The notes: generated by a model from the letters alone, not told the origin. A stretch of 8,074 nucleotides of DNA from Patescibacteria group bacterium (GCA_023474975.1 JAMCXE010000026.1:1-8074); one strand, 5' to 3'. Shown: positions 1 through 6,728, counted from the stretch's first letter. Made by a program: numbers and translations.

Positions 1-291
1 TACATAAATTATTCCGAGGCGGTTGATAATTGCGGCGTTGTACAGCCCGCTGTTCAAGGAACATTGTCTTGTCAGCAGAACTATCTTTGCGACTCAACTT
101 TGAATAAATGTGTTCCTGATCCAAGTTTTTGTACTAAAGATTATGTATTGAATAATTTATGTAAGGGTTATAATTGTGGATCACCAATTGATTTGTGTGG
201 AAACAGCCCGTGGTCTTGTGGATCGTGTAGTTCTAAGCAGGGAACCTGCAAGGTTTATGCCGGTGGTGGTGGTATATGTGGGGGTAATTAA
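1..291 (+). CDS. Cysteine-rich, probably exported protein (3' end only)
   Basis: The reading frame is open from the first base of the window, so this is the last 96 residues of a longer gene whose start lies to the left; a TTG at 64 is only an internal codon. The fragment has 12 cysteines, spaced irregularly, with Gly-, Ser- and Asn-rich linkers and a glycine run near the C-terminus (KVYAGGGGICGGN). There is no membrane segment in the visible part. Such density of cysteines suggests an extracytoplasmic, disulfide-stabilised domain; repeated CG/CGxC-type units of this kind occur in large surface proteins of Candidate Phyla Radiation bacteria, but I cannot name the family. The gene ends 11 bases before a strong hairpin terminator. 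Function is unknown. Confidence 0.7.
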   Translation, partial: YINYSEAVDNCGVVQPAVQGTLSCQQNYLCDSTLNKCVPDPSFCTKDYVLNNLCKGYNCGSPIDLCGNSPWSCGSCSSKQGTCKVYAGGGGICGGN

Positions 292-302
292 TACGCCTAG
301 TA

Positions 303-338
303 AAAAACCCGCTCGTACTGAGCGGGTTTTTGTTTTTT
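303..338. terminator. Bidirectional intrinsic terminator
   Basis: A perfect 12-bp hairpin (303-314 pairing with 320-331, loop gtact) has a GC-rich core cccgctc/gagcggg, an A tract on the left and a T tract on the right. On the plus strand it ends the cysteine-rich gene and is followed by gttttttta. On the minus strand the same hairpin follows the stop codon of the beta-barrel gene (338-340) and runs out into a T tract, so it can serve both convergent genes. Confidence 0.9.
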
Positions 339-1117
339 TAGAACCTTACAGAGCCCCCTAATGTGACGCGGGAGTAGTAAAGCACGGGGTAGGCATTGCT
401 ATTTGTTAGCCAGAACGTAAGGTAGCTGTATTCATAAAACAGCCTTACTTTCTTATTTAACATCACTTCGGCACCTACTCCGATATCATCGCAGCTTCCG
501 GACGAGTTATATGCGTTGTCATAACCCCAGAGGTAGTTTCCGTTTTCATACCTCTTGAAGCTGTGCCGGATGTTAAAATATGCGCTGCCAGCGCTTATTG
601 AAACATACGGGAGCAAGGATGCTTTACCCATTCTCACTGGAACCCCAGCCTTTAAGCCTATGGTTAAGGCAGAAAGACTGAAGGAGTCGTTGTATTGATC
701 GTGCCACGGTGAGAAGTAATACTCGCTGTTTGCCTTGAAGCTATTGGCGCTGGAATAGCCGCCTATGACCTCAAAGTATTTGCTGAGAGCATAACCAACC
801 CTTACTTCTATCGCGGGGGCATTATTCATGCCTAATTTCCCGAGGTCTTTCGCGCCGAGCCCGTAAGCGTTTCCGAATGCGATCGAAGCACTGAGTTTAT
901 CGAGCCAGGCATTCTTATGAGTCGATTCCATCGCTTTTATGTCTGCGATAGAAACTACCTTGCCTTTGCTGATGTCGTCCTTCCCCAGCATGGGCGCAGA
1001 AGCGGCCAGCGCATCGAATTCTTCCGGTGTGAGCCGGAGGTCATCCTGAGCGCTGACTTTGGCCGTGGGCGCCAATGAGAAGAGAACCACTGCTACTATC
1101 ATCCATATTCTATTCAT
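338..1117 (-). CDS. Outer-membrane beta-barrel-type protein with signal peptide
   Basis: The protein has 259 residues. It begins with a typical Sec signal peptide: basic n-region (MNR), hydrophobic stretch about residues 4-16, and a cleavage site after Val-Ser-Ala23. The mature part starts with a charged segment (about 24-70), followed from about residue 72 by alternating hydrophobic/polar, Gly- and aromatic-rich strands separated by turns, and ends in RVTLGGSVRF with a C-terminal Phe. That is the pattern of small OmpA/OmpX-like barrels (the 'outer membrane beta-barrel' superfamily), whose terminal aromatic residue is the BAM insertion signal. The ATG at 1117 is supported by GGGAGGA six bases upstream (1124-1130) and by a promoter at 1181-1209. 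The gene is visibly richer in G+C, with many C/G-ending codons, than the genes to its right. That suggests transfer from, or a join to, a diderm genome. Exact family and ligand are unknown. Confidence 0.75.
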   Translation of the reverse strand: MNRIWMIVAVVLFSLAPTAKVSAQDDLRLTPEEFDALAASAPMLGKDDISKGKVVSIADIKAMESTHKNAWLDKLSASIAFGNAYGLGAKDLGKLGMNNAPAIEVRVGYALSKYFEVIGGYSSANSFKANSEYYFSPWHDQYNDSFSLSALTIGLKAGVPVRMGKASLLPYVSISAGSAYFNIRHSFKRYENGNYLWGYDNAYNSSGSCDDIGVGAEVMLNKKVRLFYEYSYLTFWLTNSNAYPVLYYSRVTLGGSVRF

Positions 1118-1123
1118 ATACTA

Positions 1124-1130
1124 TCCTCCC
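1124..1130 (-). promoter_or_regulatory. Strong Shine-Dalgarno site of the beta-barrel gene
   Basis: Read on the minus strand this is GGGAGGA, six bases before the ATG at 1117. It is the strongest ribosome binding site in the window; several plus-strand genes have none. Confidence 0.8.
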
Positions 1131-1180
1131 TGACCATTAGGTTGTAGATTTTCTAAATCAAGTTTGTAAGGTACTTAGAT

Positions 1181-1209
1181 ACAATATCATGATTTTATGA
1201 TAATGTCAA
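1181..1209 (-). promoter_or_regulatory. Sigma-70-like promoter of the beta-barrel gene
   Basis: On the minus strand a perfect -35 box TTGACA (1204-1209) is followed after 17 bases by TATTGT (1181-1186), preceded by TG at the extended -10 position. The expected start of transcription near 1174 gives a leader of about 57 bases containing the Shine-Dalgarno site. A short palindrome atcatgat (1186-1193) sits in the spacer and could be an operator, but this is speculative. Confidence 0.6.
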
Positions 1210-1285
1210 ATTAATAAAATTGGAGATGTTTTTTGATTATTTGTGAATTTTATGTAAATCGGAGTCGAATTCTTATTGTCCGGTC

Positions 1286-1294
1286 TGATATAAT
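1286..1294 (+). promoter_or_regulatory. Extended -10 promoter of the pilin operon
   Basis: The bases TGATATAAT are a perfect extended -10 element (TGn plus TATAAT at 1289-1294). No clear -35 box lies 16-18 bases upstream, which is normal for extended -10 promoters. Transcription would begin about 6-7 bases after the box, that is at 1300-1301, exactly at the GTG start codon of the first pilin gene, so the mRNA is probably leaderless. Confidence 0.6.
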
Positions 1295-1300
1295 TAAATA

Positions 1301-1846
1301 GTGAATAAGCAAAAACAAAAGGGACAGGCAATGGTGGAAGCGATGGTTGCTTTGTCTATTATAGTTGTTGGAATTTTAGGAGTTTTTAATTTGACTTCTC
1401 AGTCACTTAGTTTGAATCGTGTTGATGCGGACAGATATGTAGCCGTCAATTTAGCTAATGAAGGAATTGAGTTGGTTAAAAATTTACTTGATGACAATAT
1501 AATGAATGATGCTCAGCCGTGGAATTATTTGCCGGGATTTGTTTCTGATGGAAATTATGAAATGGATTATAGCAGTACTTCGCTGACCGCAATCAGCGGT
1601 GTCGGATCTGCGAGGTATTTTTATTTCAGTAAGAGCGGCAGTGGTTATTATAGGTATCCGCAAGCCGGAGAACAGGCAAATACTACATTTCAAAGAGTTA
1701 TAAATATAACTACTGACGGCACCGAACACATTAAGGTGATATCTACCGTTTATTGGACTTCTCGCGGCTCTTTATATAGCTTTAGCGTTGAGGATCATTT
1801 TTATGATCTGAAGAATTTTAAGTTTAATCTCAATAATCAATTATAG
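1301..1846 (+). CDS. Type IV pilin-like protein, PilV-like minor pilin
   Basis: The 181-residue protein carries a class III prepilin signal: a basic leader MNKQKQKG, cleavage after Gly8, then QAMVE with the conserved Glu at mature position 5, and a hydrophobic helix to about residue 30. The phrase VNLANEGIELVKNLLDDN right after the helix is typical of PilV-like minor pilins and similar proteins in Parcubacteria. The C-terminal part is polar, with Tyr/Ser/Thr-rich predicted beta segments. The GTG start is chosen because the next Met (1331) would remove the leader, and a TAA in frame at 1295 excludes a longer protein. There is no Shine-Dalgarno site. It is the first gene of a cluster with two other pilin-like genes, and its stop codon abuts the ribosome binding site of the next. 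It is probably processed by a PilD-type peptidase encoded elsewhere and built into a pilus or pseudopilus. Confidence 0.85.
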   Translation: MNKQKQKGQAMVEAMVALSIIVVGILGVFNLTSQSLSLNRVDADRYVAVNLANEGIELVKNLLDDNIMNDAQPWNYLPGFVSDGNYEMDYSSTSLTAISGVGSARYFYFSKSGSGYYRYPQAGEQANTTFQRVINITTDGTEHIKVISTVYWTSRGSLYSFSVEDHFYDLKNFKFNLNNQL

Positions 1847-1850
1847 GTGG
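1845..1850 (+). promoter_or_regulatory. Ribosome binding site deciding the second pilin start
   Basis: AGGTGG overlaps the stop codon of the first pilin gene (1844-1846) and lies five bases before ATG 1856. It favours that ATG over the GTG at 1847, which overlaps the site itself. Confidence 0.6.
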
Positions 1851-1855
1851 ATAAT

Positions 1856-2473
1856 ATGGTAAAAATATTCAAAAAAACATTGAAACAAGAAAGTGGATTT
1901 ACGATGATAGAGCTTTTAGTAGCTATTTCTGTATTTACTATTATCATTGCCATTACTTCGGGAATTTTTATTACATCTCTTCGTTCGGATCGCACATCTA
2001 TTGCTCTGATTTCGGCCAACAGCGATGCCGAACTTACTTTGGAGCAGATGGCTAGGATGATCAGAAAGGGAATCGGCACTACCTTTGAAACAGAAACTGT
2101 TTGTACGGCCGGACCAGCAAATTGTCCAAGCGACGGAAATCCAATTGAATACAAATGTCTTAAATTTCTCTATGGCAATGATCATATTACTTATCGTTGG
2201 AATGCGGCTGCAAAATCTCTAGAATGGAATATCGGCGCAAATAGCTATGCCGATTGTAGCGCAGATGCATCATCCGGATATTTTAGCGGAATAGTCAGCG
2301 AAAATTTAAGAGTGGATTTTGCTAACTTTCGGGTAGATAATACCGTGAGTCAATATTACCCGCGCATAACTCTTCTGCTTCGCGTGGGCGCCAATAACAC
2401 GCAAATTTCTTCTCAAACTCCTTTTACAAATTTAGAAACTACAATTAGTCCAAGAAACGACATCAGATATTAA
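1856..2473 (+). CDS. Type IV pilin-like protein, PilW/GspJ-like
   Basis: With the ATG at 1856 the protein has 205 residues; a GTG at 1847 would add three. It shows a textbook prepilin N-terminus: a basic leader of 14 residues ending in ESG, cleavage before FTMIELLVAISVF, Glu at mature position 5, and a hydrophobic helix of about 22 residues. After the helix, ANSDAELTLEQMARMIRKG resembles the alpha-helical region of PilW/GspJ-type minor pilins ('leqlaRdLR'). The C-terminal half has four cysteines (VC, NC, KC, DC) that could form two disulfides. It is predicted to be anchored in the cytoplasmic membrane and then assembled at the tip of a pilus or type II secretion-like pseudopilus. It is translated from an mRNA shared with its neighbours. 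Assignment to PilW rather than GspJ rests mainly on gene order (PilV-PilW-PilX). Confidence 0.85.
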   Translation: MVKIFKKTLKQESGFTMIELLVAISVFTIIIAITSGIFITSLRSDRTSIALISANSDAELTLEQMARMIRKGIGTTFETETVCTAGPANCPSDGNPIEYKCLKFLYGNDHITYRWNAAAKSLEWNIGANSYADCSADASSGYFSGIVSENLRVDFANFRVDNTVSQYYPRITLLLRVGANNTQISSQTPFTNLETTISPRNDIRY

Positions 2474-2499
2474 AATAATTTTAGAAGTTCAAGATTCAA

Positions 2500-2913
2500 A
2501 TGATTAAAGATATGAAAAAAATCAATAAAACCGATGGCCAAGTAATGATGATTGTTGTTTTGGTTTTATCCGGAATAATTATCGGAGCTACGGCTATTTC
2601 GGGTCTTATGACCGTCCGCCAAACTCGGCAAACTGCAGATGCGGGCAATTCTTCTAAGTCCGTTTTTGCCGCTGATGCCGGACTGGAGTGGAGGATGTAT
2701 AAATTCATAAAAGATAATTATCAATGTAAGGACGAGCTTTGCAGAGACGGTGGTCTTTTTTGTGATCAGAGGCCGTTTGATAATTCGATTTTAACTACAA
2801 CTTGTAATTTAGTGAATCAGGATAGTTCACATTATTACTACACAATTTCTTCTTCCGCTACATTCAAGGATTCCTCATATACTTTTTATAAAGATATGAC
2901 TATTCCAAAATAA
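2500..2913 (+). CDS. PilX/GspK-like pilin protein lacking Glu5
   Basis: The 137-residue protein has a short basic leader (MIKDMKKINKTDG, or MKKINKTDG from ATG 2512), then QVMMIVVLVLSGIIIGATAI as the hydrophobic helix. Cleavage after Gly is plausible, but mature position 5 is Ile rather than Glu. Loss of Glu5 is known for GspK-type pseudopilins that cap the tip, because the first subunit has no neighbour to pair with. The segment SVFAADAGLEWRMYKF after the helix matches the 'AeAGle.A.y' pattern of PilX and GspK N-terminal regions. Four cysteines occur in the C-terminal half (QC, LC, FC, TC). No clear ribosome binding site is visible, so either start is possible. It lies 26 bases after the PilW-like gene, and its stop codon overlaps the ligA start. 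Confidence 0.8.
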   Translation: MIKDMKKINKTDGQVMMIVVLVLSGIIIGATAISGLMTVRQTRQTADAGNSSKSVFAADAGLEWRMYKFIKDNYQCKDELCRDGGLFCDQRPFDNSILTTTCNLVNQDSSHYYYTISSSATFKDSSYTFYKDMTIPK

Positions 2914-4976
2914 TGATGGATAAGCAGCGTGCAAAAAAAAGAATAGAAGATTTAAGGGGATCAATTGAGAAGTACCGATATGCTTATCACGTTCTGGACA
3001 AATCTTTAATTTCTGACGAGGCCTTAGATTCTTTAAAAAAAGAGCTTTTTGATTTGGAAAATCAGTATCCGGAATTTATTACGTCCGATTCTCCAACGCA
3101 GAGAGTGGGTGGCGAGCCGCTTAAAGAATTCGGCAAGATCGTACACGATACACCGATGATATCATTTAATGATACTTTTTCTGAGGCGGATATGGTTGAT
3201 TGGCTGACGCGCCTTCAAAATTATCTAGGAAGAGAAATAAGATCTGATTTTTATTGTGAGCTAAAATTAGACGGATTGGCCGTTGAATTATTTTATGACG
3301 ATGGGATTTTTATTAAGGGCGCGACTCGCGGTAACGGTCTTGTTGGCGAAGATATAACTCAGAATTTAAAGACGATTGAGGCAATTCCGTTAAAACTGGA
3401 TGACGGCAAAGCTAAAATAAAATTACCCAAAAAACTTGTAGTTCGGGGCGAGGTTTTTCTAACAAAGAAAGAATTTGAAAGAATAAACAAAGAGCAGGAA
3501 GAAAAGGGCGGAAAAACTTATGCTAATCCTAGAAATGTTGCGGCGGGTTCCGTGCGTCAGCTTGATCCGAAAGTAACGGCTGGCCGAAAACTGGATTCTT
3601 ATGCCTACGATATTGCTTTACCGGCTAATGAGCTGGAAAAATGGGGTGTTGCTAAGCATGAGACCGAGCATGAAATTTTAAGATCGTGGGGATTTAAAAC
3701 CAATCCGCATAATCAATCCGCTAAAAATTTAGACGAAGTGTTTAAGTTTCATGATTATTGGGCTGGTGTTAATAGGGAAAAATTAGATTATGAAATAGAT
3801 GGAGTGGTTATTTTGGTTAATAGCAATAAAGAATACGAAACGGCAGGAATTATCGGCAAGGCCCCGCGCGCTGGAATTGCCTATAAATTTTCTCCAAGAG
3901 AGGCAGAGACGGTTGTTGAAGATATAAAAATTCAGGTGGGCCGTACTGGAGTTTTGACGCCCGTAGCTGTTATGCGACCCGTTCAAGTTGGCGGAATTAC
4001 TATAACGCATGCAACTCTTCATAACGCCGATGAAATTAAAAGATTGGGCGTCAGGGTGGGCGATACTGTGATTGTTTCCCGCGCCGGCGATGTTATTCCT
4101 AAAATATCTAAGGTTTTAAAAGAGCTTCGTCCTAAGATTACTAAAGAATTTAAAATGCCAAAGAAGTGTCCGGTTGATGGCTCGCCTGTAATCCGCGATG
4201 GAGTTGCTTTTAAATGCTCTAATCGAAATTGTGCCGCCGTACACCGCGAAGGTCTTTATCATTTTGTTTCCCGCGGCGTTATGAAGAGTTGCATGCTTGG
4301 TCCTAAAATAATTGATAAGTTTATGGACGAAGGGCTGATAAACGATGCGGCGGATATCTTTGATTTAAAAGAAGGTGATATTGAGGCCTTAGAAAGAATG
4401 GGTAAAAAATCAGCAGAAAATATAGTTAAAGAAGTTGCTGCTAAAAAAGAAGTGTCTTTGGCTAAATTTATTTATAGTTTAGGAATATTACATGTAGGTG
4501 AAGAAACCGCGGTTTTATTGGCCGATAAGTTTGTTTCGGATTTTCGTGACAAGCAGCCAGGAATTGGCGATGTGATGGAGTATTATAAAACATTATCAAT
4601 GGAAAGATTGCAGGAGGTTTCTGATATTGGTCCTAAAGTAGCCGAAAGTATTTATAATTGGTTTCACGAAGGCCGTAATATAAAACTCCTTCAGAAATTA
4701 GAAGCGGATGGTATAAAAATAAAACTTGAAAAGAAAACAATTAGAAGCCGAAAACTTAAAGGCATATCTTTTGTGCTGACCGGAACACTAAAAACTTTGG
4801 AGAGAGGGGACGCAAAAGATAAGATCAGGGAACTTGGCGGAGATGTGAGCGAATCGGTTTCTCAAAAAACTTCATATGTTGTTGTCGGCGCCGAGCCCGG
4901 CTCTAAAGCCGACAAAGCAAAACAATTAGGAGTCAGGATACTTAACGAAAAAGAGTTCTTGGATTTGATAAAATAA
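2913..4976 (+). CDS. ligA: NAD+-dependent DNA ligase LigA
   Basis: LigA seals nicks in DNA during replication and repair, using NAD+ to adenylate itself. The 687-residue length is normal. Visible in order: domain Ia (about 10-70, with Tyr25-His26 and Asp35/Asp39); the nucleotidyltransferase motif CELKLDG with catalytic Lys118; RGNG (139-142); RGEVFL (178-183); ANPRN with Arg207 and Arg215; EIDGVVI (295-300); and AYKF with Lys325. The OB domain with QVGRTG and HNADEI, a zinc finger (419-440), helix-hairpin-helix repeats (about 450-590) and a C-terminal BRCT domain (about 612-687) follow. The enzyme looks intact, but three usual features deviate: Leu38 replaces the domain Ia Tyr (E. coli Tyr35), Asp422 replaces the second zinc-finger Cys, and the first helix-hairpin-helix reads SCMLG where IDGLG is usual. 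Translation starts at ATG 2913 or 2916; the TAATG overlap with the preceding pilin gene suggests coupling. There is no Shine-Dalgarno site. Confidence 0.97.
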   Translation: MMDKQRAKKRIEDLRGSIEKYRYAYHVLDKSLISDEALDSLKKELFDLENQYPEFITSDSPTQRVGGEPLKEFGKIVHDTPMISFNDTFSEADMVDWLTRLQNYLGREIRSDFYCELKLDGLAVELFYDDGIFIKGATRGNGLVGEDITQNLKTIEAIPLKLDDGKAKIKLPKKLVVRGEVFLTKKEFERINKEQEEKGGKTYANPRNVAAGSVRQLDPKVTAGRKLDSYAYDIALPANELEKWGVAKHETEHEILRSWGFKTNPHNQSAKNLDEVFKFHDYWAGVNREKLDYEIDGVVILVNSNKEYETAGIIGKAPRAGIAYKFSPREAETVVEDIKIQVGRTGVLTPVAVMRPVQVGGITITHATLHNADEIKRLGVRVGDTVIVSRAGDVIPKISKVLKELRPKITKEFKMPKKCPVDGSPVIRDGVAFKCSNRNCAAVHREGLYHFVSRGVMKSCMLGPKIIDKFMDEGLINDAADIFDLKEGDIEALERMGKKSAENIVKEVAAKKEVSLAKFIYSLGILHVGEETAVLLADKFVSDFRDKQPGIGDVMEYYKTLSMERLQEVSDIGPKVAESIYNWFHEGRNIKLLQKLEADGIKIKLEKKTIRSRKLKGISFVLTGTLKTLERGDAKDKIRELGGDVSESVSQKTSYVVVGAEPGSKADKAKQLGVRILNEKEFLDLIK

Positions 4977-4977
4977 A

Positions 4978-4986
4978 TGGTATTAT
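4978..4986 (+). promoter_or_regulatory. Extended -10 promoter for gatC
   Basis: TGGTATTAT, in the gap just after the ligA stop, is an extended -10 element (TGn plus TATTAT, one mismatch to consensus). It ends seven bases before the gatC ATG, so transcription should start at or next to that codon. No Shine-Dalgarno site is present. A weak -35-like TTGGAT lies at 4959-4964. Confidence 0.5.
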
Positions 4987-4993
4987 AGATTTT

Positions 4994-5284
4994 ATGGCTG
5001 AGATAAACGATAAAATTTTAAAACACTTGGCAGAGCTTGCCAGAATAGAAATAGATCCTAAGAATGAGGCTAGGTTTTTATCTGATTTTAAAAATATTCT
5101 AGGCCATTTTGAAGAATTGGCTAATTTAGACACTTCTGGCGTAGTTCCAATGACGGGCGGAACAAGTTTGAAAAATATAACTAGAGAAGACGAATTCAAT
5201 GAGATTAAAGATCAAGGAAAAGGAGTAGAATCTTTTCCTGAGTCGAAAGATGGCTATTTAAAAGTCCCACCGGTTTTTGAATAG
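4994..5284 (+). CDS. gatC: Asp/Glu-tRNA amidotransferase subunit C
   Basis: GatC is the small subunit that wraps around and stabilises GatA and GatB in the complex that converts Asp-tRNA(Asn) or Glu-tRNA(Gln) to the amide form. The 96 residues match the family's usual length. The N-terminal helix shows the family pattern (ILKHLAELARIEID), then a helix with FKNILGHFEEL, the linker ending PMTGG, the segment ITREDEF, and the C-terminal phrase GYLKVPPVFE. The ATG is the only sensible start and lies 17 bases after the ligA stop. It has no ribosome binding site, and an extended -10 box ends seven bases upstream, so it may be read from a leaderless mRNA as well as from ligA read-through. Its end overlaps the region that holds the gatA ribosome binding site. 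Confidence 0.93.
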   Translation: MAEINDKILKHLAELARIEIDPKNEARFLSDFKNILGHFEELANLDTSGVVPMTGGTSLKNITREDEFNEIKDQGKGVESFPESKDGYLKVPPVFE

Positions 5285-5287
5285 GGA
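5283..5287 (+). promoter_or_regulatory. Ribosome binding site deciding the gatA start
   Basis: AGGGA overlaps the gatC stop codon (5282-5284) and stands seven bases before ATG 5295. A TTG at 5277 in the same frame lies upstream of this site, has no site of its own and is therefore less likely to be the start. Confidence 0.6.
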
Positions 5288-5294
5288 AATCTAT

Positions 5295-6728
5295 ATGAAT
5301 ATCAAAGGGCTGACTATTAAAAAAATTCATCATGATTTGACCAAGAAAGAGTATTCCTCCCGAGAACTAACAGAGGCATTTTTTAATCATATTAAAAAAG
5401 AAGATGCTAAAATTGGCGCCTTTCTTGATCTTTCTGAAAATATGGCGATGAGGCAGGCCGAAGAAGTTGATAAAAATATTTCGGCCGGTAAGGGACCGGG
5501 AGTTTTGGGCGGCGTACCGATGGCAATTAAAGATAATATTTTGATTGAGGGATTGCGCTGCACGGCAGCTTCAAAGATTTTAAAAGATTATAAAGCCGCT
5601 TATAACGCCACAGTTATAAATAAGTTGAGATTGGCTGGGGCTATATTTTTAGGAAAAACAAATATGGATGAATTTGCTATGGGTTCTTCCACGGAAAATT
5701 CGGCGTTTCAGGTCACGCATAATCCGCACGATTTAGAGAGGGTGCCGGGGGGTTCCTCTGGCGGTTCGGCGGCAGCAGTTGCTTCAGAAATGGCAATAGC
5801 CGCGCTTGGTTCTGATACCGGGGGATCTATCCGTCAGCCGGCAGCTCTTTGCGGCACAGTTGGATTAAAGCCGACGTACGGTGCCGTTTCCAGATATGGA
5901 GTTATGGCTATGGCTTCAAGCCTAGATCAGATTGGTCCTTTTACTAAAACAGTTGAAGACGCAGCTTTATTGCTTAAAGAGCTGAGCGGGCAGGATCCTA
6001 TGGATTCCACAAGCGCTTCCTTTAAGTTCGGCGCCGATCTTTTAAGTCCGAACATTGAAGATATTAAGAAATTAAAAGTGGGTATTCCTGAAGAATATTT
6101 TGTTGAAGGCTTAGATAAAAACATTGCCGCCAAAATGAATGAAGTTGTAAAAGATTTTGAAAAGCTTGGTATTAAAACTAAGAAGATAAGCTTGCCCCAT
6201 ACCAAATATGCGCTTTCTTGTTATTACATTATTATGCCCGCTGAAGTAAGCGCCAATCTGTCTCGTTTTGATGGGATACGTTACGGCACTAGAGAAAAGG
6301 CTGATAATTTGATTGATTTGTACAAAAAGAATAGAGAGTCTGGTTTTGGGGCGGAATCAAAAAGGAGAATACTGCTTGGAACTTTCGTGCTTTCGTCCGG
6401 CTATTATGATGCTTACTATGCAAAGGCACAGAAAGCGCGTGCTTTGATAAGAAAAGATTTTGATGAAGCATTTAAAGAGGTTGATGTAATATTGACGCCG
6501 GTAACACCAACGCCAGCATTTAAAATTGGAGAAAAGTCAGACGATCCTTTAGCTATGTATCTGTCCGATATATTTACTATTCCCGTAAATTTAGCTGGAG
6601 TGCCGGCAGTTTCGATACCGGTTAAAAACAATTCTGGTTTGCCGATCGGTTTTCAGCTTATTGGAAAACATTTTAGGGAAGCGGATATTTTAGGTATCGG
6701 ACAGTTCTATGAAAAATTATATAATTAG
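5295..6728 (+). CDS. gatA: Asp/Glu-tRNA amidotransferase subunit A
   Basis: GatA is the glutaminase of the GatCAB complex; it releases ammonia from glutamine, and GatB uses it to amidate mischarged tRNA. The protein belongs to the amidase-signature family. With the start at ATG 5295 it has 477 residues, and the Ser-cisSer-Lys triad falls at Lys79 (PMAIKDN), Ser154 (PGGSSGGS) and Ser178 (GSDTGGSIRQPA). These are the same numbers as in Staphylococcus aureus GatA, which supports this start over the TTG at 5277. The C-terminal motifs VDVILTPVTPTPAF and GVPAVSIPV, followed by LPIGFQLIG, are also typical. All catalytic residues are present. It follows gatC with no gap and shares its mRNA. gatB is not in this window and must be elsewhere if the pathway is complete. 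Confidence 0.96.
   Translation: MNIKGLTIKKIHHDLTKKEYSSRELTEAFFNHIKKEDAKIGAFLDLSENMAMRQAEEVDKNISAGKGPGVLGGVPMAIKDNILIEGLRCTAASKILKDYKAAYNATVINKLRLAGAIFLGKTNMDEFAMGSSTENSAFQVTHNPHDLERVPGGSSGGSAAAVASEMAIAALGSDTGGSIRQPAALCGTVGLKPTYGAVSRYGVMAMASSLDQIGPFTKTVEDAALLLKELSGQDPMDSTSASFKFGADLLSPNIEDIKKLKVGIPEEYFVEGLDKNIAAKMNEVVKDFEKLGIKTKKISLPHTKYALSCYYIIMPAEVSANLSRFDGIRYGTREKADNLIDLYKKNRESGFGAESKRRILLGTFVLSSGYYDAYYAKAQKARALIRKDFDEAFKEVDVILTPVTPTPAFKIGEKSDDPLAMYLSDIFTIPVNLAGVPAVSIPVKNNSGLPIGFQLIGKHFREADILGIGQFYEKLYN
6720..6725 (+). promoter_or_regulatory. Possible -10 box before the membrane-protein gene
   Basis: A perfect TATAAT overlaps the last codons of gatA and ends ten bases before ATG 6736. There is no extended -10 TG and no convincing -35 box, and the surrounding sequence is very AT-rich, so this may be chance. 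Confidence 0.25.

Noticed and set aside
1131..1285. A small RNA or riboswitch in the gap between the divergent genes
   Set aside because: Apart from the two promoters and a short palindrome, the stretch is plain AT-rich sequence with no stable or recognisable fold.
1837..2185. Minus-strand open frames opposite the PilW-like gene
   Set aside because: They are antisense to a clear prepilin gene and show no motif or start signal.
2913..4976. The possibility that ligA is a decaying pseudogene because of its odd zinc finger and domain Ia residue
   Set aside because: The frame is complete, all catalytic motifs and the BRCT domain are present, and the length is normal.
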